From positions 1 through 33,055 of the forward strand of contig JAIBBS010000092.1 of assembly GCA_019694555.1 (NCBI GenBank): a DNA stretch of 33,055 bases, in the 5' to 3' direction. Positions 1 through 6,320 of this stretch are shown piece after piece. Each line of letters starts with the position of its first letter. Position 1 is the first letter of the stretch. Made by a program: the position numbers and the translations under genes. The stretch is from Nannocystaceae bacterium (GTDB lineage: Bacteria; Myxococcota_A; Polyangia; Nannocystales; Nannocystaceae). Below the pieces are notes generated by a model that was not told the origin of the DNA, did not search any database, and saw only the letters and a program-made list of their open reading frames with translations.

Positions 1-12
1 GCCGCGCCCGCG

Positions 13-1584
13 TCACTGCGGCTGCAGCAGCTTGAACTTGATCCTGCCGCGCTTGCCACCCGAGCCGGCCTTCGACAGCAGCATGCCGGCGTCGCCCACC
101 ACGTCCCCGCTGAGCTTCTTGGTCTTGGGGTCGTACTGGATGTCGAGCGTGGTGTCGGCGTCGCCGCGGAGCACCAGCGGGGTCTCGTGCGGCGGGCACG
201 GCGGGAAGTCGCCGTACGGGCCCCAGTCGCCGCACTTGAGCGGGACGCTGACGGGCGTTTGCTGGTAGACGCCGAACAGCGGTCCGGGCGAGACGTCGTA
301 GACCTCGATCACGACCTTGTGCGGTGCGTCGGTGATCTGGCGCTGCACGGTCCAGTTGATCGCAGGCTTGTCCTTGTTGTCGCTGAGGGTCTTCTCGAGG
401 CCGTCACCCGCGCCGATCGAGACGCGCACCTCGAGGTCCGCGGCGGTGCCATCGGTGTCGATGGGGTCGAGCGACTCGACCGAGCTCAGCAGCACCTTGA
501 CCGTTGGCATGGTCACCGGCGGCGCGGGCACGTCGAAGTAGATCGAGTAGGTCGCGTCGCCCAGCGGGTGGTCGTGGCGCAGCTTCCACGCGATGTCGCC
601 GAAGCTCTGCGCCGGCGTGGCCCACAGGTGGTTGAGGTCGAGCGCGTCCTTGAGCAGCGTGCGCTGCACGGTGCCATCGGGCCATTGCGTGGGGTTGGCC
701 AGGTGCAGCAGGCCCAGGGTGTAGTCGAGCCCGTACTCGAACGCCGCCAGCGTCGCGGGACCCTCGGCCTGCACCGCCATCACCTCGGCGAGCGCGAGCA
801 TCGTCGCGTAGTCCTCGCGCGGCGCGGCGGTGTCACCATCGGCCTCGAACGCCGCGGTGATCGCCAGCCGCGAGTCGCCCGAGACGTCGGTGAGCAGCGG
901 CAGCGCCTGCGGCAGCTTGGTGCCGGCAGCGAGGCCCTCGAACGCGCCGGTCGCCGGCAGCGACGTGGTCACGGTGTCGTAGGTGGTCTGGCTCGCGACG
1001 CGCACGAACGAGGTCATCACGACCAGCTCGTCGCTGCCGTCGGCATCGGTGGCGGCCGTGCTCGACACACCGCTGCAGGTCACGTCGAAGGTCGCGGGCT
1101 TGGGCAGCGCCTCGGCCGGCAGCACGTCGGTGGGACCGACGCCGATGCCACCGTGGACCAGGCCGGCGCCGGCGGCGAGCGCCTCGGTCCACTGGCTGGC
1201 CGAGAAGCCCTCGTGGGTCGACTTGCCCGCGAAGGCCTCGGTCTTCTTGGCCGGCGGCAGGGCATCGATCGCGGCGAGGATGCGCTTGGCCGAGGTCTTC
1301 GCCGTGCGGATCTTGCCGAGCCGACGCGCGACCGCTTTGTCGATCGCGCTGGGATCCGCAGTGCCCTCGACGAAGCGGCGCAGCGTTGCGACCAGCATCG
1401 CGTGCACGGCCGGGCTGGGCGCGCGACGTTGGTGCCGCAGCTCGATGCCATTGCCGAACTCGATCACCTCCTTGGGTGACGGTGTGTCCACCGCGGGCTG
1501 GGCAGGGCCAGCCGGTTGTGCGGGGCCGATCGGCTGCACGGGAAGCGGCGCGAGCAGGGCGAGGCTCAGGGCACGGACGAGCAT
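13..1584 (-). CDS. Exported protein of unknown function (523 aa)
   Basis: I do not recognise this protein. The start at 1584 is chosen because it begins a plausible signal peptide (MLVRALSLALLAPLPVQP) followed by a Pro/Ala-rich stretch with GPAQPA repeated; the frame stays open upstream to 1674 but that extension is Arg-rich and precedes the hydrophobic segment. The middle (about residues 50-340) is Ala-rich and probably helical. The C-terminal 170 residues look beta-rich, with the pattern of a C2-like or immunoglobulin-like sandwich (alternating hydrophobics such as VKVLLSSVESL, DLEVRVSIG and HKVVIEVYDVS), followed by a basic tail. There is no lipobox Cys. It lies 168 bases downstream of a lipoprotein gene on the same strand, so both may concern the cell envelope. 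The coding call rests on length, the signal peptide and normal codon use; function is unknown. Confidence 0.75.
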   Translation of the reverse strand: MLVRALSLALLAPLPVQPIGPAQPAGPAQPAVDTPSPKEVIEFGNGIELRHQRRAPSPAVHAMLVATLRRFVEGTADPSAIDKAVARRLGKIRTAKTSAKRILAAIDALPPAKKTEAFAGKSTHEGFSASQWTEALAAGAGLVHGGIGVGPTDVLPAEALPKPATFDVTCSGVSSTAATDADGSDELVVMTSFVRVASQTTYDTVTTSLPATGAFEGLAAGTKLPQALPLLTDVSGDSRLAITAAFEADGDTAAPREDYATMLALAEVMAVQAEGPATLAAFEYGLDYTLGLLHLANPTQWPDGTVQRTLLKDALDLNHLWATPAQSFGDIAWKLRHDHPLGDATYSIYFDVPAPPVTMPTVKVLLSSVESLDPIDTDGTAADLEVRVSIGAGDGLEKTLSDNKDKPAINWTVQRQITDAPHKVVIEVYDVSPGPLFGVYQQTPVSVPLKCGDWGPYGDFPPCPPHETPLVLRGDADTTLDIQYDPKTKKLSGDVVGDAGMLLSKAGSGGKRGRIKFKLLQPQ

Positions 1585-1752
1585 GTCGCCGATGTTGAGG
1601 CAGCGACCCCGGCCGATGTGACGCGCCGCCGAAGTGCCTTGCAACCTGCGGGTTTCGGGCGGCGTCACCGCCACGCCGCGCGCACGACCACGCCGCGACC
1701 TGGAGGCAACCCCGCGCGGAACCAGTCCCGGCGGCCTGCTTCGCGGGCCCGC

Positions 1753-2220
1753 TCAGCAGGCCTGCGTGTACAGCTGCGCGGCGCCGTCTTGGCCGGCGCA
1801 GAACCAGGCGTTGCCGCTCGCGTCGCAGCAACCGACGCCGGTGATGCCCATGTTGCCGCCGCAGTCGCCACCCTCGACGAGCTCGACACCCTCGGGGCAA
1901 GCGCTCGGGATCATGCCCGACGGATCCTCACCGTTGCCGCCGCAGACATAGCCCTCGGGGACGTCGGCCTCGCCGGTCGGGCCCCAGCCGCACGCACCAC
2001 CCGCGGTCGTGCCGCTGTCCGCCGCGGTGCTCTCGCTCGCAGCGCTGCTGCCCGAGCTGCCGTCGGTGCCCGAGTTCGACGACGCGGTCGTTGCGGTGGT
2101 CGACTGCGTGGTCGCGTTCGACGAGTTCCCGGTCTCGCTGCCGCCACCATCGTCGTCGTCGACGATCACACATGCAGAGGTGGCGAGTGCCAGTGCAGCG
2201 AACAGGGACAGCTTCGTCAT
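1753..2220 (-). CDS. Cysteine-rich lipoprotein with Ser/Thr linker
   Basis: A 155-residue predicted lipoprotein. The start at 2220 is preferred over an in-frame ATG five codons upstream because it gives a compact signal peptide ending in a lipobox (ATSAC, lipidated Cys17) and because GGAG lies about nine bases upstream. After Cys17 comes an acidic patch (VIVDDDD), then a Ser/Thr/Gly/Asn-rich low-complexity linker of about 55 residues typical of myxobacterial surface lipoproteins. The C-terminal part (about 80 residues) holds eight cysteines, consistent with a disulfide-stabilised domain outside the cytoplasm. No enzyme motif is visible. The FG-GAP lipoprotein at 21308-22672 has the same plan of lipobox, Ser-rich stalk and folded domain. 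Function unknown. Confidence 0.8.
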   Translation of the reverse strand: MTKLSLFAALALATSACVIVDDDDGGGSETGNSSNATTQSTTATTASSNSGTDGSSGSSAASESTAADSGTTAGGACGWGPTGEADVPEGYVCGGNGEDPSGMIPSACPEGVELVEGGDCGGNMGITGVGCCDASGNAWFCAGQDGAAQLYTQAC

Positions 2221-2545
2221 GGGCAAGGACTCCAAAGGTGCCCCGCGAACGACACCGGGCTGGCGTCGGACGGGAGGCGCGTCGCCCCGTATTCAGGTCC
2301 CGCGAGGGGACCGACGGTGTCCCGCGGAACACCGGGTTCTCCGGCGGGCCGCGAGCCGGGGTTTCGGCGAATGCCGTAACCACCGCGACACTGCTTACGC
2401 TAGCACGCGAAGTCGGGCGGGCAAACGCGGACCGTCCGTGCAGCCCCGCCGGGCCGCGCGCGACATCGCTGTCCGCGACACCGATGTCGCGGTCGAGCTG
2501 GCCGCGCGCGTCGCCGCCCGCGGCCAGCTGCTATGGTGCGCCCCG
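2221..2545. other. Intergenic region between divergent lipoprotein and folB genes
   Basis: This 325-base stretch separates the minus-strand lipoprotein gene from the plus-strand folB gene and shows no credible gene in either strand. It should hold both promoters. The clearest element is TATGGT at 2532-2537 on the plus strand, a 4-of-6 match to a -10 box, ending eight bases before the folB ATG. No good -35 is visible for it. A second -10-like TACGCT lies at 2396-2401. I see no strong palindrome or terminator here. Confidence 0.5.
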
Positions 2546-3265
2546 ATGTCCGCCCGCGTTCCGTCGCAGCGTCGCGACCGCATCGAGATCCGCGGCCTGT
2601 CGGTCCAGTGTGTGATCGGCGTGCGCGCCGACGAGCGCGACCGCGAGCAACCGGTGCAGGTCGAACTGGCGCTCACGCTCGATCTCGGCGAGGCCGGCCG
2701 CAGCGCACGGATCGCCGACACGGTCGATTACGCGACCGTGGCCGACGAGCTCGCCGCGATGCTGCGCTTCCGTCGCTACAAGCTGCTCGAGAACGCCGCC
2801 GAGGAGCTGGCCGCGATGGTGCTGGGGGTGCATCCGCGCGTGCAACAGGTCGAGCTCGCGCTGTCCAAGCCGCAGGCGCTCGAGCACGGCCGTGGCGCCT
2901 CGGTCGCGATCACGCGCAGCGCCGAGGACTTCCCGCGACGCAGCGAGGCCGCGCGCTTCGGTGAGGTCGAGGTGCTGCTCGAGACCCGCGAAGCCGGGCT
3001 GTACCTGCTGCACGTCGCGGCGGGCAATCGCATCCCACTGCACCACCACGAGATCATGCGCGAGATGGAGTGGCTCGTCGCCGGCGAGCTCGTGCAGCAC
3101 GGCGAGCCGTTGTCGCCGTTTTCGCCGCGCGAGTGGTCGCTGCACCAGCGCCACGCGTACGACAACCCCAGCCCGCGGCGCGCGACGCTGTTCTGCTGCG
3201 AAATGCCGCCGTACATCCCCGCCGACGAGATCGACGAGCACCCGGCCGTGGGGACCACGCCGTGA
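2546..3265 (+). CDS. folB: Dihydroneopterin aldolase fused to a C-terminal cupin domain
   Basis: The N-terminal 125 residues are a dihydroneopterin aldolase, which makes 6-hydroxymethyl-dihydropterin in folate synthesis. Residues matching the FolB active site are present: Glu30 in the ADERDREQ loop, Tyr62 (DYATV), Glu82 (LLENAAEE) and Lys108 (LSKP). FolB proteins are normally about 120 residues; this one is 239. Residues 140-239 form a cupin-like metal site (HHH at 166-168, Glu175, His203) ending in an acidic tail. The start at 2546 gives the usual short lead into RIEIRGL, with a -10-like TATGGT eight bases before it. The stop overlaps the GTG start of the following SDR (GTGA), so the two are translationally coupled. 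The role of the cupin is unknown; it could bind a pterin or a metal, or act as a separate sugar or aldehyde isomerase. Confidence 0.9.
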   Translation: MSARVPSQRRDRIEIRGLSVQCVIGVRADERDREQPVQVELALTLDLGEAGRSARIADTVDYATVADELAAMLRFRRYKLLENAAEELAAMVLGVHPRVQQVELALSKPQALEHGRGASVAITRSAEDFPRRSEAARFGEVEVLLETREAGLYLLHVAAGNRIPLHHHEIMREMEWLVAGELVQHGEPLSPFSPREWSLHQRHAYDNPSPRRATLFCCEMPPYIPADEIDEHPAVGTTP

Positions 3266-3996
3266 GCGAGACCGTGCTCGTGACCGGGGCGACCCGCGGC
3301 ATCGGCCGCGAGATCGCGCGCCTGTTGGTCGGCATCGGCCACGACGTGGTCGGTGTGTACCGCAGCGATCAGAACGCCGCGGCGGCGCTGAGCGCCGAGC
3401 TGGGACCGAAGCTGCGCTGCATGCAGGCGGATCTGTCCGACGACGCGCAGGTGCATCGGTTGGTCTACGAGCTCGGCCACACCGCCGTGCTCCACGGTGC
3501 GGTGCTGGCCGCGGGCACCGCGGTGCACGCCGCGTTCGCGGCGCCCAGCCCCGCGGTCGCGGCCGATCCGCTCGATCGCATGCTGCGCGACGATCTGCGC
3601 GCGCCGCTGTTCCTGTTGCGCGCGCTGCTGCGCGCCGAGATCTTCGCGCGACCCGGCGCGATCGTGCTCGTGGGCTCGAACCTCGCGCGGCACGGCGTGG
3701 CCGAGCGCGCGCACTATGCCGCGGCCAAGGCCGGACTCGAGGGCGCGATGCGGTCGCTGTGCCGCGAGCTCGGGCCCCAGGGCCTGCGCATCAACACCGT
3801 CGCGCCGGGTCTGGTGCGCACGGCGATGACCGCCGCGGTCGGCGACGCCGGCTTCGCCGCCTACGCGCAGCAGGTGCCGCTGCGCCGCGTGGGTGAGCCC
3901 GCCGACATCGCGCCGCTGGTCGCGTTCTTGCTCGGCGCCGGTGCGCAGTACATCACCGGCCAGTGCATCGACGTCGACGGCGGCTGGGGCGCGTGA
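3262..3996 (+). CDS. Short-chain dehydrogenase/reductase, possibly pterin-linked
   Basis: A 244-residue classical SDR. The cofactor loop TGATRGIG is at residues 8-15, and the catalytic Ser139, Tyr152 and Lys156 (YAAAK) are in place with normal spacing. Two usual motifs are altered: NNAG reads LAAG near residues 82-85, and the fourth catalytic residue, normally Asn in helix 4, appears to be Asp111. The C-terminus ends in the FabG-like ITGQCIDVDGGWGA. The GTG start overlaps the folB stop by four bases (GTGA), so it is almost certainly co-translated with the aldolase. This suggests a pterin or dihydrofolate reductase of the FolM/PTR1 kind, but general FabG-like ketoreductase activity cannot be excluded from sequence. 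Confidence 0.88.
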   Translation: MSETVLVTGATRGIGREIARLLVGIGHDVVGVYRSDQNAAAALSAELGPKLRCMQADLSDDAQVHRLVYELGHTAVLHGAVLAAGTAVHAAFAAPSPAVAADPLDRMLRDDLRAPLFLLRALLRAEIFARPGAIVLVGSNLARHGVAERAHYAAAKAGLEGAMRSLCRELGPQGLRINTVAPGLVRTAMTAAVGDAGFAAYAQQVPLRRVGEPADIAPLVAFLLGAGAQYITGQCIDVDGGWGA

Positions 3997-4031
3997 GCGC
4001 GCCGACGCGCCCGCAGGACACGTCGGCGATC

Positions 4032-4050
4032 GCCGTGGCGCCGCCACGGC
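4032..4050. terminator. Hairpin between convergent genes
   Basis: GCCGTGGC (4032-4039) and GCCACGGC (4043-4050) form a perfect eight-base inverted repeat with a three-base loop, between the stops of the SDR (3996) and the SnoaL-like gene (4057). It could terminate transcription from both sides. There is no T-run, so a classical intrinsic terminator is not proven. Confidence 0.45.
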
Positions 4051-4056
4051 CCGCGT

Positions 4057-4515
4057 CTAGTTCGGCGGGATGATGCCCAGCTGCTGGAACCACCCGTAGA
4101 TGTCGACGTCGACCCAGTGCTCGACGACCTTGCCGTCGGCGATGCGGAAGAACTGGATCTCCGTCCACGTCGCAGAACGATTGGTCGCCGGGATGCCCAG
4201 GAATTCGGCGCGGTGGGTGCCGGACTCCGTCGCGCGGTACGAGACCAGATCGCCCTCGGCGGTGATGAGCTCGATCTCGACCTTGTCGTCGGGGAACGCC
4301 GCGAACAGGTGGCCCAGGAAATTGCGGTAGCCCTCGAGCGCGGGCCCGAACGACGCCACGGTCTCGTTGTGCTCGCGGTAGTCCGCCGCGAAGTACTCGC
4401 CGAGCTTGGCCAGCTGGCGGCGGTTCTTCACCTGCTCGACGAAGTCGCGGATGAGCTGCTTGTTGGCCTGCAGGCGGCGGGCATCGGCGTCGGGGAGCTT
4501 GTTGGCTGTGTCCAT
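4057..4515 (-). CDS. SnoaL-like ester cyclase-family protein
   Basis: A 152-residue protein of the SnoaL/ester cyclase superfamily (NTF2-like cone fold). It shows the family's order of helix (QLIRDFVEQVKN), a YFAADYREHN segment, GPALEGYRNFLGHLFAAFPD, and a C-terminal VVEHWVDVDIYGWFQQLGII. Length is normal for a single-domain member. The family includes polyketide cyclases and many small-molecule binding or hydrolytic proteins; the substrate cannot be read here. It is transcribed away from an ECF sigma factor that carries its own C-terminal SnoaL-like domain, with 87 bases between the starts, so the two may share a signal or the sigma factor may control this gene. GAGG lies about 12 bases before the ATG. 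Confidence 0.85.
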   Translation of the reverse strand: MDTANKLPDADARRLQANKQLIRDFVEQVKNRRQLAKLGEYFAADYREHNETVASFGPALEGYRNFLGHLFAAFPDDKVEIELITAEGDLVSYRATESGTHRAEFLGIPATNRSATWTEIQFFRIADGKVVEHWVDVDIYGWFQQLGIIPPN

Positions 4516-4565
4516 CGTGGTCCTCGGGAGGGCAGACGACGGTCGCGATCGGAAATCGTCGGTCG

Positions 4566-4594
4566 TTGACCGGCCGGTGCACTTTTTCTACGCT
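4566..4594 (+). promoter_or_regulatory. Predicted promoter of the ECF sigma gene (leaderless)
   Basis: TTGACC (4566-4571, 5 of 6 to the -35 consensus), a 17-base spacer, and TACGCT (4589-4594, 3 of 6 to the -10). The ATG at 4603 begins eight bases after the -10, where transcription would be expected to start, and there is no ribosome binding site. A short palindrome CGGTC-gtt-GACCG (4560-4572) overlaps the -35 and could be an operator. Confidence 0.45.
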
Positions 4595-4602
4595 GGCCTC
4601 GG

Positions 4603-5589
4603 ATGGACCTGCTCGAGGCCGCCCGCGGGGGCGACGAGGCCGCGTTCGCGGCACTGGTCGCCCCCCATCGTCGCGAGCTGCGGGGCTTCTGCTACCGCAT
4701 GGCCGGCTCGCTCGACGACGCCGACGATCTCGTGCAGGAGAGCCTGCTGCGGGCGTGGCGGGGCCTGCCGGGGTTCGCCGGACGGGCCAGCTTGCGCACG
4801 TGGCTGTACCGCGTGGCCGCGAGTGCGTGCATCGATGCGCTCAAGCACCGCAGCGCGCGGCGGCGCGCGCAGGACCTCGGGCCCGCGGCCGATCCCGACG
4901 CGCCGATTCCTGCACCGCAGCCCGGCGAGTGGATCGAGCCTTGTACCGCGGCGCTGTACGACGACGACGCCGGCTCGCCCGAGCGTCGCCTCGACGCGCG
5001 CGAGGGCGTGGCGCTGGCGCTGCTCGCTGCGCTGCAGCTGCTGCCGCCGCAGCAACGCGCGGCGCTGGTCGCCTGCGATGTGCTGGGCTTGTCCGCGGCC
5101 GAGTGCGCCGAGCTGCTCGACACCACCACCACCGCGGTCAACAGCGCGCTGCGTCGTGCGCGGGACACCATCGCCGCGCGTGCGCCCGCGTGGCAGCCCG
5201 CGCGGCCGGGTGCGCCCGGGACCGCGGCCACCATCGCGCGGTGGATCGACGCATGGGACCGCCGCGATCCTGCCGCGCTGGTCGAGCTGCTGCACGACGA
5301 CGCGAGCATGACGATGCCGCCGCTGCCGATCTGGCTGCACGGGCCCCAGGCCATCGCCGCCTCGATCGACGCGATGGTCTTCCGCGACGTCGGCCCGTCG
5401 TGGTTCCGCGCGCAGCCGCTCGAGGCCAACGGCGTGCCCGCGCTCGCGATCTGGCGGCGCATGGCCGACGGCAGCGAGCAGCCCTACGCGCTGCAGCTGC
5501 TGGAGCTCGATGGCGAGCGCGTGCGCGGCCTGACGGCGTACCTCGACCCGCGGGTGTTCGAGACGCTGGGCCTGCTCGCGCCGCGCTGA
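4603..5589 (+). CDS. ECF sigma-70 factor with C-terminal SnoaL-like domain (SigG type)
   Basis: A 328-residue ECF RNA polymerase sigma factor. Region 2 lies at about residues 10-85 (FCYRMAGSLDDADDLVQESL, then RTWLYRVAASACIDALK) and region 4 at about 135-192 (LLPPQQRAAL through AVNSALRRAR, the helix-turn-helix). Residues 205-325 form a SnoaL-like domain with the typical MTMPPLPIWLHG motif near 237-248. This fits the SigG/TIGR02960-type family, in which the C-terminal domain is thought to replace a separate anti-sigma factor in controlling activity. No anti-sigma gene is adjacent. A lone SnoaL-like gene lies divergently 87 bases away. The start has no ribosome binding site but sits directly after a promoter-like pair. 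A six-base hairpin follows the stop. Confidence 0.92.
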   Translation: MDLLEAARGGDEAAFAALVAPHRRELRGFCYRMAGSLDDADDLVQESLLRAWRGLPGFAGRASLRTWLYRVAASACIDALKHRSARRRAQDLGPAADPDAPIPAPQPGEWIEPCTAALYDDDAGSPERRLDAREGVALALLAALQLLPPQQRAALVACDVLGLSAAECAELLDTTTTAVNSALRRARDTIAARAPAWQPARPGAPGTAATIARWIDAWDRRDPAALVELLHDDASMTMPPLPIWLHGPQAIAASIDAMVFRDVGPSWFRAQPLEANGVPALAIWRRMADGSEQPYALQLLELDGERVRGLTAYLDPRVFETLGLLAPR

Positions 5590-5605
5590 CGCGGCCGCAG
5601 CCGCG
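5590..5605 (+). terminator. Small hairpin after the sigma factor gene
   Basis: CGCGGC (5590-5595) and GCCGCG (5600-5605) pair across a four-base loop immediately after the TGA of the ECF sigma gene. The stem is short and has no T-run, so this is only a candidate terminator. Confidence 0.3.
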
Positions 5606-5675
5606 GTGAGCCCGGCGCGGTCGCCCGCGCAGGCGTTGCTGCCCCGGCGAGCGGCCCGGCGCGTACATTGAGTCC

Positions 5676-6311
5676 GTGCTCGATGCCGATGCCGACGCCC
5701 GCGCTGCGATGGTCCGTGAACAGCTCGCCGCGCGCGACATCGTCGAGGACCGCGTGCTCGCAGCGATGGGCGCCGTGCCGCGCCACGCCTTCGTGCCCGA
5801 GTCGCAGCGCGCTGCGGCGTACGACGACCGTCCGCTGCCGATCGGCTACGACGTGACCATCAGCCAGCCGTACATCGTCGCGCTCATGACCCAGCTGGCC
5901 GCGATCGAGCCCGGCGCGCGCGTGCTCGACGTCGGCACCGGCTCGGGCTACCAGGCGGCGGTGCTGGCCGAGCTCGGCGCGCAGGTCTTCGGCATCGAGT
6001 TGATCGCGCCGCTCGCAGAGCAGGCGGCGGCGCGGCTGGCCGCGCTGGGCTACACGCAGGTGACGGTGCGCGCGGGTGATGGATGGCAGGGCTGGCCCGA
6101 GCACGCACCCTACGACGCGATCATCGTCGCGGCCGCGGCTGCGCGGGTGCCCGAGGCGTTGCGCGAGCAGCTCGCGGTCGGCGGACGGTTGGTGATCCCC
6201 GTGGGCGTGCGCGACTCGCAGGTGCTGCTGTCGATCGAGCGCACCGCGACCGGTTTCCGCGAGCGCGTCGTCGCGCCGGTGGCGTTCGTGCCGCTGGTCC
6301 AGCCGTCGTGA
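5676..6311 (+). CDS. pcm: Protein-L-isoaspartate O-methyltransferase
   Basis: A 211-residue PCMT that methylates isoaspartyl residues in age-damaged proteins using S-adenosylmethionine, starting their repair. It has the family N-terminus MVREQL, the PRHAFVPE motif near residues 35-42, the TISQP loop with the catalytic Ser63, and SAM motif I VLDVGTGSGYQ at 83-93. The end VAFVPLVQ is also typical. Length is normal. The GTG at 5676 is chosen because it gives the usual short lead before MVREQL; an internal ATG at 5709 is the alternative. A -10-like TACATT (5664-5669) ends six bases before the GTG and no ribosome binding site is seen, suggesting a leaderless message. It converges with hrpB with nine bases between the stops. 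Confidence 0.96.
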   Translation: MLDADADARAAMVREQLAARDIVEDRVLAAMGAVPRHAFVPESQRAAAYDDRPLPIGYDVTISQPYIVALMTQLAAIEPGARVLDVGTGSGYQAAVLAELGAQVFGIELIAPLAEQAAARLAALGYTQVTVRAGDGWQGWPEHAPYDAIIVAAAAARVPEALREQLAVGGRLVIPVGVRDSQVLLSIERTATGFRERVVAPVAFVPLVQPS

Positions 6312-6320
6312 GGTCGCGGT

